This document shows positions 34,213 to 41,996 of a stretch of 64,000 bases of DNA, piece by piece. Position 1 is the stretch's first letter; each line of letters opens with the position of its first letter. The notes beneath the pieces are model-generated. The model did not search any database. It saw nothing but the letters and a program-made list of their open reading frames with translations, and had not been told where the DNA came from. A program made the position numbers and the translations under genes. The DNA comes from Halanaerobium polyolivorans (lineage in GTDB: Bacteria; Bacillota; Halanaerobiia; Halanaerobiales; Halanaerobiaceae), in assembly GCF_020711195.1 (NCBI RefSeq), contig NZ_JAJFAT010000004.1, forward strand, positions 119,870 through 183,869, given 5' to 3'.

Positions 34213-35664
34213 TTATAAATATAGATCATGTTCACCATCTGCGATTGCCTCAAGTTTGTCAGCAATATTTGCTGCCAGTTGAGAATTATCTTTTTCAAGC
34301 TTATCCATTAAATTATTAATACATTGAGTACCGTGATCAATACTGCTTTCTGTACCATAATCCTCAAGATACTCCTTAAAGGTCAGCATTGCGTTTGGAC
34401 GGCAGAATTCCTGAATCTTACCAGGTTTAGCCAGGTCCATGAAGTCTTTGCCTGTTCTACCCAATCTATAGCAGGCAGTACAGAAACTCGGTATATAACC
34501 ATCTTTGGCAATACCGCTTATTATTTCATCAATAGGCCGCAGATCATGAAGTGAAAACTGGGCCAGTTCTTCTTTGTTTTTAGCTTTTTTTTCATATCCG
34601 CCTGGAGTTGTTCTTGAACCAGCACTAATTTGAGAGACACCGTGGGCAAAAAGTTCATTTCTCATTTTTGTGCTTTCTCTGGTGCTTAAGATCATACCTG
34701 TATAGGGAACCGCCAGTCTTAAAACTGCAACAAGCTTACGAAAATCAGCATCAGAAAGTGGATAAGGCACTTCAGTTAAAGGACTGCCACTGGCTGGATT
34801 TAAGCGGGGCACAGAAATAGTGTGAGGTCCAACTCCATATTTTTGATCAAGATATTCTGCATGTAAAAGCAGTCCGATTGCATCGAACTTATAGTCATAT
34901 AGACCAAATAAGGCTCCTATTCCCAGATCATCAATTCCGGCTTCTTGAGCCCTATCCATAACAGAAAGCCTCCACTCAAAATTACTTTTGGGACCAGATG
35001 GATGAAGCTCAGCATAAGCCTTTCTATTATATGTTTCCTGAAAACAGGTATAAGTACCAATCTCTGCCTCTTTTAATTTTTTAAAGTCTTCAGTGCTCAA
35101 AGGAGCAATTTCAGCATTTATTCTTCTTATTTCTCCCCCATTTTCCGTTTGAACAGAATAAGCAGTTTTAATGCTTTCAACCACATAATCTAAGTCTGTA
35201 TTTGGTGCTTCACCGGTTAAAACTAAGAGTCTTTTATGTCCTTCTCTTTCTAAAGCTTCAACTTCATTTATAATCTCTGCTTGACTTAATTTTTTACGAG
35301 CTAGTTCCTTATTCCCTTTTCTAAACCCACAGTAAAGACAGTCATTAACACATTGATTGGCAAAATATAAAGGAGCAAAAATAACAAGGCGTTTGCCATA
35401 AATTTTTTCTTTGATCTCTTTAGCTGCAGCTAAAAATTTATTGATCATCTCCTCATCTTCTACCTGTAGTAAAGCTGCTGCTTCCTGAGGGGTAATCCCA
35501 TTTAGTTTTAAAGCCTTAGCTATAATTCTTTCAATCTCTTTTTTAGCTGGCTTTTTGGCAGAATCTAAGATCATCTCTATTTTATTATCAGTTATATAAT
35601 CACAGACCTCTGTTCTATAGTCTTCACCAAAATCCTCTTGGAAATAATTTATTTCTCTGCTCAT
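34213..35664 (-). CDS. hydG: HydG, [FeFe]-hydrogenase radical SAM maturase
   Basis: A 483-residue ThiH-like radical SAM enzyme with FANQCVNDCLYCGFRKGN at the SAM cluster and the C-terminal cluster motif CTACYRLGRTG...EFCRPN (C-X2-C-X22-C). HydG cleaves tyrosine to make the CO and CN ligands on iron. The C-terminal cluster separates it from ThiH. AAGGAGG precedes the start. It abuts the TM1266 gene. hydF and the hydrogenase subunits are not in this window. Confidence 0.95.
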   Translation of the reverse strand: MSREINYFQEDFGEDYRTEVCDYITDNKIEMILDSAKKPAKKEIERIIAKALKLNGITPQEAAALLQVEDEEMINKFLAAAKEIKEKIYGKRLVIFAPLYFANQCVNDCLYCGFRKGNKELARKKLSQAEIINEVEALEREGHKRLLVLTGEAPNTDLDYVVESIKTAYSVQTENGGEIRRINAEIAPLSTEDFKKLKEAEIGTYTCFQETYNRKAYAELHPSGPKSNFEWRLSVMDRAQEAGIDDLGIGALFGLYDYKFDAIGLLLHAEYLDQKYGVGPHTISVPRLNPASGSPLTEVPYPLSDADFRKLVAVLRLAVPYTGMILSTRESTKMRNELFAHGVSQISAGSRTTPGGYEKKAKNKEELAQFSLHDLRPIDEIISGIAKDGYIPSFCTACYRLGRTGKDFMDLAKPGKIQEFCRPNAMLTFKEYLEDYGTESSIDHGTQCINNLMDKLEKDNSQLAANIADKLEAIADGEHDLYL

Positions 35665-35934
35665 TTAATTTCCTCCTTCTTCTATTTCCACCGAAGTTAA
35701 TGCTGATTTTAAAGTTACACCTTTAAGATTACCCAATTGACCGGTAAGGGCACCAATCTGATCTGGTGTGCCTTCAACAATCAAAGAAATCATAGATAAA
35801 TTATGTTCTGCCGAAGGAATACCCATTCTAGCAATAATTATCTCAACATGTTTACTTAAAATACTGTTTATTCTGTCACCAACTTTTTCTCGCCTTTCAA
35901 CCACTATCCCAACAACACCGATTCTTTTTTTCAT
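35665..35934 (-). CDS. TM1266-family iron-only hydrogenase system regulator
   Basis: An 89-residue ACT/NikR-C-like protein with RIGVVGIVVERREKVGDRIN, ARMGIPSAEHNLSMISLIV and QLGNLKGVTLKSALT. These are the pattern of TM1266 proteins encoded beside hydrogenase maturases. It has no visible DNA-binding domain, so it may act as a ligand-sensing partner. A GAGGTGAG site precedes it. It is the first gene after the terminator-linked leader at 35964-36125. Confidence 0.88.
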   Translation of the reverse strand: MKKRIGVVGIVVERREKVGDRINSILSKHVEIIIARMGIPSAEHNLSMISLIVEGTPDQIGALTGQLGNLKGVTLKSALTSVEIEEGGN

Positions 35935-35963
35935 TCAACTCACCTCAGAAAAATATTTTAAAA

Positions 35964-35990
35964 ACAAAAAAACTGCCTAAAAATAGGCAG
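35964..35990 (-). terminator. Leader terminator upstream of TM1266-hydG-hydE
   Basis: Stem CTGCCT/AGGCAG (35973-35978 with 35985-35990), 6-base loop and seven T on the minus strand, only about 30 bp before the TM1266 start codon. Confidence 0.8.
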
Positions 35991-36125
35991 GGTAAAATTT
36001 GGCAGCAAAAAATCCCTCCCCCTATTCTCAGGTTTAACCCCTTAAATTCAGGAAGCACACTAAATATTATATCCTTGCAGACAGCTCAGTTAAAAAGCTA
36101 ACCCGGCTGCTCAGATATTTAATTT
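35991..36125 (-). promoter_or_regulatory. Unidentified structured leader RNA of the hydrogenase maturation operon
   Basis: Between a strong promoter and an intrinsic terminator lies about 135 nt with several helices. GCAGC (36106-36110) pairs with GCTGC (36002-36006) to close the whole domain. Inside are a GTTA/TAAC arm and GGGTTAAA pairing with TTTTACCC. The 3' arm of the closing stem (GCTGCC) repeats the 5' arm of the terminator (CTGCCT), so the two compete. This is a riboswitch-like design. I do not recognise the class. A small standalone RNA is the alternative. Confidence 0.55.
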
Positions 36126-36131
36126 AAATCA

Positions 36132-36160
36132 ATTATACACTAAAAATAGACTTTGTTCAA
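36132..36160 (-). promoter_or_regulatory. Promoter of the hydrogenase-maturation leader
   Basis: Minus-strand TTGAAC (36155-36160), 17-bp spacer, TATAAT (36132-36137), immediately after the MOT1 gene. Confidence 0.8.
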
Positions 36161-36167
36161 GTTTTCA

Positions 36168-37259
36168 CTAGTAAATATTCTTGTAAACTCTACTTATAAG
36201 AATAAAAACTAGCATAACTACAAAGGCTATACCTATATCAGCCAGAAATGCGATGAAAGCTGTAGCAAGACTTAAAAGTGGCTTTTTGCTCTCTTTACCT
36301 GATTTCAGCATCTGTAAAGAAGAAAAAATTAGTAGAGCTCCTAAGACACCATAAGGAAAAAATTCTAAAAGCTGAGGTGAGGCAAAAAATATTCCAATTA
36401 GCAGGATAATAATCCCAGAGATTATATTTGAGCCTCCGGTTCTTGCTCCAAATCGATACTGGGCTGCCAATCCACCCGAGCCATGACACATCGGAAAAGC
36501 ACCAAAAGGACTGAAAAAAAGACAGTAAAAACCCATTGTTTTAAGCAGCTTTTCTTCGGGGACCTTTTTTTCAAAAAGATCATCAATGATCAATGCTGTT
36601 GCCAAAACAGCATTTGCTAGTGTAAGTGGCAGCTGAGGAAATACTCCCCGTAAAAGCCCAGGCAGCCATGCTTCTGCTGGGGGAATATTTAATTGAGGTA
36701 AATCAATAATATGAATAGGAATATAGCCCAATTCAATAAAACCAATTATTAAACCAAGAGTTAAAACAAGCAGAGAAGAAATATCTTTTATAGGCAGAAA
36801 AATAAAAATCACAATCACTGCGGTTGCAGTTAAACCCAAAATAATATCCCCTAATATAAATGATATTGCCTGTTCCAATAAAATAAAGCTTAATCCCAAT
36901 TGAATACCTCTGACTAACCATTCCGGTATTTCAGATTTCAGTCTAGAAACCCAATTTGTATAACTTAAAAAAAGCAAGATTAGGCCCATCATCATTGCAG
37001 AACTGATTATCTCAGCCTGACTAAGCCCACCAGCTATTGCAACAGCTCCAATTGACTTCATAGGCTCTACAGGCATAGGCAGCTTATAATAAAGACCTGT
37101 GATAATATAGGCAATACCCATAAATAAAAGAATTGGTCCTAAGTCCATCCCACTTACTACTGCTACAGCAATAATAATGGGGAAAAGAGTACCAAAGTCT
37201 CCCACAGCCCCTGCCATTTCTTCGGCTGTAAAACGAAAATCAGGCCATTTTTTCTGCAT
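36168..37259 (-). CDS. MOT1-family molybdate/tungstate (sulfate-like) transporter
   Basis: A 363-residue membrane protein with about ten hydrophobic segments and both MOT1 signatures: EMAGAVGDFGTLFPIIIAV near the start and PMCHGSGGLAAQYRFGARTG in the second half. MOT1 proteins carry molybdate with high affinity and are distant SulP relatives. With a tungsten AOR 15 kb away, molybdate or tungstate is a reasonable cargo (inference). It has its own promoter and a palindrome nearby. Confidence 0.82.
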   Translation of the reverse strand: MQKKWPDFRFTAEEMAGAVGDFGTLFPIIIAVAVVSGMDLGPILLFMGIAYIITGLYYKLPMPVEPMKSIGAVAIAGGLSQAEIISSAMMMGLILLFLSYTNWVSRLKSEIPEWLVRGIQLGLSFILLEQAISFILGDIILGLTATAVIVIFIFLPIKDISSLLVLTLGLIIGFIELGYIPIHIIDLPQLNIPPAEAWLPGLLRGVFPQLPLTLANAVLATALIIDDLFEKKVPEEKLLKTMGFYCLFFSPFGAFPMCHGSGGLAAQYRFGARTGGSNIISGIIILLIGIFFASPQLLEFFPYGVLGALLIFSSLQMLKSGKESKKPLLSLATAFIAFLADIGIAFVVMLVFILISRVYKNIY

Positions 37260-37313
37260 TTTTTCACCAAACCTTTGCTTTATTTTTGAATATTTTAAGC
37301 ATCAACTAAGTGA

Positions 37314-37342
37314 ATTATATTATAGCAAAGCAAAAAATTCAA
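37314..37342 (-). promoter_or_regulatory. Promoter of the MOT1 gene
   Basis: Minus-strand TTGAAT (37337-37342), 17-bp spacer and TATAAT (37314-37319). Confidence 0.7.
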
Positions 37343-37344
37343 TT

Positions 37345-37376
37345 GAGTTTATACTTTTAAAGCACTTTAAAAACTC
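37345..37376. promoter_or_regulatory. Palindrome in the MOT1/TAXI divergent region
   Basis: TTTTAAAG-CA-CTTTAAAA (37355-37372) is a perfect inverted repeat, framed by GAGTTT and AAACTC. It sits just upstream of the MOT1 -35 element and could be an operator for a shared regulator. No family assignment. Confidence 0.35.
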
Positions 37377-37452
37377 AGATCAATTTAATTAGCAATTATC
37401 CATGAATACTGCTATACTCCTGCTATTAAGAGCTAATCCGCGCTGCTTAAAC

Positions 37453-37481
37453 TTGCTTTTTAGACAAAAATGTTATAAAAT
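37453..37481 (+). promoter_or_regulatory. Promoter of the TAXI-TRAP operon
   Basis: Plus-strand TTGCTT (37453-37458), 17-bp spacer and TAAAAT (37476-37481), about 75 bp before the coding sequence. Confidence 0.55.
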
Positions 37482-37554
37482 ACATATGGAGATATTTACA
37501 TTAATTTTTCTCTATTTTTAATTATCATAATTTCGAAGGGAGTAGATATGATTT

Positions 37555-38514
37555 ATGTTAAAAAGTAAAAAGTTTTTAGTTGTCTTTACATTTCTGATGA
37601 TCTTAGCGATTGTAATTAGCGGCAGTACTGCTGCTCAAGGAAGAACCTTCCTCTCAATTGCTACTGGTGGAACTGCAGGAACCTATTATCCAATTGGAGG
37701 AGCTATAGCTTCTGTTTTCAATAATAATATTGAAGGTATGAATGCTTCTGCTCAGTCTACTGGTGCTTCGGTTGAAAATGCACGTTTAATTTACAATCAA
37801 GAAGTCGAAGTAGCTATTATCCAAAATGATATAGCTAGTTATGCTGTAGCTGGTGAAAATCAATTTGAAGGTAATCAGGTTACTAATATGAGAGGTATTA
37901 CAGCCTTATATCCTGAAGTTATTCAGATCGTTGTTCGTGCTGATGCTAATATCGAAACTATGGAAGATTTAAAAGGCAAAAGAGTAGCGGTTGGTGCTCC
38001 AGGTAGTGGTGCTGAAGCTAATGCAAGTCAGATCTTAAATTTATTTGGCATTACTTATGATGATATTACTGAAGATTATCTCTCATTTGGAGAAGCTGCT
38101 GGACGTCTTAGTGATAGACAAATTGATGTAGCATTCTTAACAGCTGGTATTCCTACTGCAGCTGTAATGGATGTAGCAGCAACTCAGGGTATTGAGCTCT
38201 TAGAATTTAGTGATTCTGATGTAGAAAAAATCAATGCAGAATTACCATTCTTAACCGGAGTAACAGTTCCTGCTGGAACTTATTCTGGTGTTGACAGAGA
38301 TATACAAACTGTTGCATTACAGGCAATTTTAGTTGCTGAAGAATCTTTATCTGATGAAGCAGTTTATAATATGACTAAGGCTATTTTTGAAAACCGTCAA
38401 AGTTTAATTGCTGCTCACTCTAGAGCAAATGATATTACACTTGATACAGCACTTGGTGGTATGACAGTAGAATTACATCCTGGTGCTCAAGCTTACTTTG
38501 ATGAAGTAATGTAA
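37555..38514 (+). CDS. TAXI-family TRAP transporter solute-binding protein
   Basis: A 319-residue secreted binding protein: a signal peptide (KKFLVVFTFLMILAIVISG), then the TAXI hallmark LSIATGGTAGTYYPIGGAIA, IIQNDIASYA, KGKRVAVGAPGSGAEANA and VTVPAGTYSG. It captures a small solute (glutamate-like ligands in characterised members) outside the inner membrane. It is first in the three-gene operon. ATG 37555 is used because an ATG at 37548 soon meets a stop. Confidence 0.93.
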   Translation: MLKSKKFLVVFTFLMILAIVISGSTAAQGRTFLSIATGGTAGTYYPIGGAIASVFNNNIEGMNASAQSTGASVENARLIYNQEVEVAIIQNDIASYAVAGENQFEGNQVTNMRGITALYPEVIQIVVRADANIETMEDLKGKRVAVGAPGSGAEANASQILNLFGITYDDITEDYLSFGEAAGRLSDRQIDVAFLTAGIPTAAVMDVAATQGIELLEFSDSDVEKINAELPFLTGVTVPAGTYSGVDRDIQTVALQAILVAEESLSDEAVYNMTKAIFENRQSLIAAHSRANDITLDTALGGMTVELHPGAQAYFDEVM

Positions 38515-38557
38515 ACTATAATCTAAAATATTATAGATAGATTTAAAAGGAGGATGA

Positions 38558-38579
38558 CCGGGTATTGCAAAATACCCGG
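38558..38579 (+). repeat. Intercistronic hairpin with GCAA tetraloop
   Basis: Perfect 9-bp stem CCGGGTATT/AATACCCGG capped by GCAA. It lies between the binding-protein gene and the DUF1850 gene and right after an AAGGAGG site. It could protect the upstream mRNA end or lower downstream expression. Confidence 0.7.
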
Positions 38580-38591
38580 CTCTAATTTGTT

Positions 38592-39128
38592 ATGCTTAAA
38601 AAAAATAACTTTAAAATATTTTTAATACTACTGATTCTCTTTATTTTTTTTGCTCTATTTTTTTCTTTTCAATATAAAGTCACTGTCTTAAGGGCTGTTG
38701 AAAGCAGAGATGAAAATATACTCTGGGAAAAAAATATTGCAAATGAAAATAGCTTTATTATTAAGTACCTACATTCTGTTGCTAGAACAGAGGTCAAAGA
38801 ATTTTTTGAGATTAGAGATGGAGAATTTTTTTTGACTGGAACTGAATATCAATCTTATGGAGCTGGTCTTCCCGTCAATACTGAAGGTCAATATATTCTT
38901 AAAGACGATAAATTTATAATAAAAGATATTGATTATAAAATAGACATGCTTTTGCTAAGAATCAGTGATAGTTCTCAACATGAATTAATTTATCAGGAAA
39001 ATAGATATCCCCTTTATGAACTGACAGGTAGTAATGCCTTAATAGAATTTAGGACTGAAAAATTAAGCTATTTTAAATTTTTGACACAGGAGGTTAAAAA
39101 ATGGCTCAATCTGAAGAAGCAAAATTAA
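38592..39128 (+). CDS. DUF1850 protein of the TAXI-TRAP system
   Basis: A 178-residue protein with one N-terminal membrane anchor (IFLILLILFIFFALFFSF) and an exported domain. Family features include SFIIKYLHSVARTEVKEFFEI and GAGLPVNTEG. DUF1850 proteins are regularly encoded between TAXI binding protein and fused permease, but their role is unknown. Its last 28 bp overlap the permease gene. The AAGGAGG nearest to its ATG is on the far side of the GCAA hairpin, so its translation may be weak. Confidence 0.82.
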   Translation: MLKKNNFKIFLILLILFIFFALFFSFQYKVTVLRAVESRDENILWEKNIANENSFIIKYLHSVARTEVKEFFEIRDGEFFLTGTEYQSYGAGLPVNTEGQYILKDDKFIIKDIDYKIDMLLLRISDSSQHELIYQENRYPLYELTGSNALIEFRTEKLSYFKFLTQEVKKWLNLKKQN

Positions 39129-41056
39129 AAAAAGAACATCTTAAAGAAGATGAATTACTAAAAAAATATGATCCTAGTACTGATTACCGCAGCTATACAG
39201 GGCTGGCTGCTATTATAATTACAAGTATTGCTGTATTTACATCTCTTTTTCACCTTTATACTGCCGGGTTTGGAGTGCTTTTAGCTCTTAAACAAAGAGC
39301 TACTCATCTAGGTTTAATATTCACTTTAATCTTTTTATTATATCCTGCTATAAAAGGTAAAGAAGATAATAAATTTATATGGGGAATTGATCTTTTATTT
39401 GCTTTAGGAAGTATAGCAATATCATCATATATTATTATTAATTATGAGGTCCTGGTTAGAAGAGCAGGTATGTTTACTCAATTAGATAATATAATGGCAG
39501 TTATGGCCATAATAATTGTTTTAGAAGGAACTAGAAGGGTAATTGGTCCAGAATTACCGGTTATTTCTGTTTTATTTCTGCTTTATGCCCGTTTTGGTCC
39601 TATGATGCCTGGAATGTTAGGCCATCGCGGTTATTCCTGGACAAGAATTGCTCAACACATGTATTTTACTACTGAAGGAATTTTTGGTATACCACTTGGT
39701 GTATCTGCAACTTATATTTTCCTCTTTTTACTCTTAGGTGCTTTTGCCAAAAGAACCGGTCTGGGAGATTTATTTATTGATCTGGCCATGGCTTTAACCG
39801 GTAGGACAACTGGTGGACCTGCTAAAGCTGCAGTTGTTTCGAGTGGTTTTATGGGCTCTATTTCAGGAAGTTCTGTTGCTAATACAGTTACTACAGGTTC
39901 ATTTACAATACCATTAATGAAAAAAGTCGGTTATAATTCACAGTTTGCCGCTGCTGTTGAGGCTGCAGCTTCAACAGGGGGACAGATAATGCCGCCAATT
40001 ATGGGAGCTGCTGCTTTTATAATGGCAGAATTTATTGGTGTACCTTATGTAACAATCGCTAGAGCTGCTATTTTACCAGCTATATTGTATTACATAACTG
40101 TTGGTTTAATGGTACACTTTGAAGCAAAAAAACAGGGTTTAGAAGGAATGAGTGAAGATCTGATCCCTAAATTTTTGACCGTTTTAAAAACAAGAGGACA
40201 TATGATAGCACCTTTAATTATAATCTTTTATTATCTCTTTAGAGGTTATACACCTTTAAGAGCTGCTTATCTAGGTATTTTAGTTTCTTTTGCTTTAAGT
40301 TTTCTTAAAGAAGATACCAGAATGAGTTTAATTGATTTAGTTGACACTCTAAAAGAAGGAGCAATTTCTGCCTTAGGTGTTGCTGCAGCATGTGCGGCAG
40401 TTGGTTTTATCGTTGGCTCTACAACCTTAACCGGGCTTGGACTTAAGTTTACCAGTTTAACTGTTGCCCTAGCAAGAGGTAATCTCTTTTTAGCTTTATT
40501 CTTTACAATGGTTGCCTGCACTATTTTGGGAACTGGTCTTCCCACAACTGCAACCTATATTGTGCTGGCAACAATGGCTGCTCCAGCTTTAACTCACTTA
40601 GGAGTTCCCATTTTAGCCTCACATTTATTTGTCCTATATTTTGGTGTTGTAGCTGATCTTACTCCACCAGCTGCCTTAGCTGCTTATGCCGGGGCTGGTA
40701 TATCAGGCTCAAATCCCCTTAAAACCGGGCTCACGGCGGTGAAACTAGCTATAGCTGGTTTTGTGGTGCCTTTTGTTTTTGCTTATTCACCATCACTGCT
40801 GTTAATTGACACTACAGTTATCCAGGTAGTTTTAATAACTGCTACCTCTATTCTGGGAGTATTTGCACTTTCAGCAGCAGTACTTGGTTATTTGAATAGA
40901 AAAACTACCCTTATTGAAAGAGGACTTTTAATATTTGGGGCTTTAGGTCTTTTAATACCTGGTTGGTCTACAGATCTTATCGGAGTAGTTTTAGTTGCTT
41001 TTGTTGTTTTTCTTCACTATAAAGATCAGTTTAAAATTAATGAAGCTGCAGCTTAA
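39101..41056 (+). CDS. TRAP transporter fused small and large permease (4TM/12TM)
   Basis: A 651-residue membrane protein. The N-terminal ~150 residues form the DctQ-like small subunit. The rest is DctM-like, with SGSSVANTVTTGSFTIPLMK, GGQIMPPIMGAAAFIMAE and GTGLPTTATYIVLATMAAPAL. It imports the solute delivered by the TAXI protein using a Na+ or H+ gradient, fitting a Na+-based bioenergetic lifestyle. An AGGAGG site lies inside the DUF1850 end, implying translational coupling. Confidence 0.93.
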   Translation: MAQSEEAKLKKEHLKEDELLKKYDPSTDYRSYTGLAAIIITSIAVFTSLFHLYTAGFGVLLALKQRATHLGLIFTLIFLLYPAIKGKEDNKFIWGIDLLFALGSIAISSYIIINYEVLVRRAGMFTQLDNIMAVMAIIIVLEGTRRVIGPELPVISVLFLLYARFGPMMPGMLGHRGYSWTRIAQHMYFTTEGIFGIPLGVSATYIFLFLLLGAFAKRTGLGDLFIDLAMALTGRTTGGPAKAAVVSSGFMGSISGSSVANTVTTGSFTIPLMKKVGYNSQFAAAVEAAASTGGQIMPPIMGAAAFIMAEFIGVPYVTIARAAILPAILYYITVGLMVHFEAKKQGLEGMSEDLIPKFLTVLKTRGHMIAPLIIIFYYLFRGYTPLRAAYLGILVSFALSFLKEDTRMSLIDLVDTLKEGAISALGVAAACAAVGFIVGSTTLTGLGLKFTSLTVALARGNLFLALFFTMVACTILGTGLPTTATYIVLATMAAPALTHLGVPILASHLFVLYFGVVADLTPPAALAAYAGAGISGSNPLKTGLTAVKLAIAGFVVPFVFAYSPSLLLIDTTVIQVVLITATSILGVFALSAAVLGYLNRKTTLIERGLLIFGALGLLIPGWSTDLIGVVLVAFVVFLHYKDQFKINEAAA

Positions 41057-41100
41057 TTTACTTTAAATTAGGTTTTATTAGAATATTTTTCAAAAATAAA

Positions 41101-41135
41101 AGCCCTTTTCAGCACAATTAAGTGTTGAGAGGGCT
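41101..41135. terminator. Bidirectional terminator between TRAP permease and nuclease
   Basis: Imperfect stem of about 13 bp (41101-41115 with 41122-41135) between convergent genes, with A/T-rich tails on both sides. Confidence 0.75.
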
Positions 41136-41142
41136 TCTTAAT

Positions 41143-41922
41143 TTAATATTCAACCATAATATAGTGAGGATCACTAACAATAATTTGAGGAGCTGATTGG
41201 TAGCTCTCAATAGTTCCCAGAACTCTTATCCTTTTGTTTTTTAAATACTGATCAGGTTCATAGGCAAATTTATTTAAGTTATGATTAAAGATCACTATTG
41301 AAAGTGTATTAAAATAATCATCAGAAAAATTCAAATAAGTCACAGCTTCTGTTTTAGCGGTATTAACAATCTCACCTTCTACTATAACTTTGTCACCTAT
41401 AAATAGCTGAGCTGTCTGATAATCAAGCAGGGGCAGTTCTGAACTGAACTCCTCCACTTTATTCCAAAGACCCTTTTTAGCTCTTCTGGCTTCTTCAGCT
41501 GCATTTTTAAATTGAGCTTCATATTTATTATTAGGCTCAACAATCATTAAGGTAGCATATCCATTTTCCAATAAATCATGATTAAGATGTTTATCATTTA
41601 AATAAACATAAGCTAAAAGCCGTCCATAATGATCTTCTCTATCTTGATCATATTCTAGTCTAACATTCTTCTCTGCAATTTTTTGCTGAAGGTAATCCCT
41701 GGCCTCCCAGCCATAAAATTCAGCCTCATTATTTTCCCAATCGATTTCTGGAGTATCAATTCCAATAAATCTAACTGACTCTCCACTAGCTATCCTAATT
41801 GTATCACCATCAATAACCTGAGCTACATAAAGCTCTTCAGCACTGTCCTGGCCCAGATAAAAATATGAGCCAGAAAGAATTAAAGTAATTAAAATAATGG
41901 CTGTGAGAGGCTTTTTTAGCAT
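41143..41922 (-). CDS. Secreted or membrane-anchored thermonuclease (SNase-like)
   Basis: The N-terminal hydrophobic segment (residues 4-23) is an anchor or signal. The staphylococcal nuclease domain follows with VIDGDTIRI, VRFIGIDTPE and HYGRLLAYVY. The catalytic residues correspond to Arg51, Asp56, Glu59 and Arg101. A C-terminal OB-fold-like domain (GDKVIVEGEIVNTAKTEA) is extra. It degrades DNA or RNA outside the cytoplasm for nutrition or processing. It has an AAGGATG site and stands alone. Confidence 0.9.
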   Translation of the reverse strand: MLKKPLTAIILITLILSGSYFYLGQDSAEELYVAQVIDGDTIRIASGESVRFIGIDTPEIDWENNEAEFYGWEARDYLQQKIAEKNVRLEYDQDREDHYGRLLAYVYLNDKHLNHDLLENGYATLMIVEPNNKYEAQFKNAAEEARRAKKGLWNKVEEFSSELPLLDYQTAQLFIGDKVIVEGEIVNTAKTEAVTYLNFSDDYFNTLSIVIFNHNLNKFAYEPDQYLKNKRIRVLGTIESYQSAPQIIVSDPHYIMVEY

Positions 41923-41996
41923 TTATGATCATCCTTAAGCTAAGTGTGAAGTTTTAAATCAGATTCCTAAATTTCTCCGAGTGCTAAATTAAGAGT

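Noticed and set aside
36295..36921. Minus-strand open frames inside the MOT1 gene in another frame
   Set aside because: They are rich in Cys, Tyr and Trp with no ribosome site, while the overlapping frame encodes intact MOT1 motifs.
40267..40545. Minus-strand open frame opposite the TRAP permease
   Set aside because: No start signal, and composition mirrors the membrane-protein coding strand.
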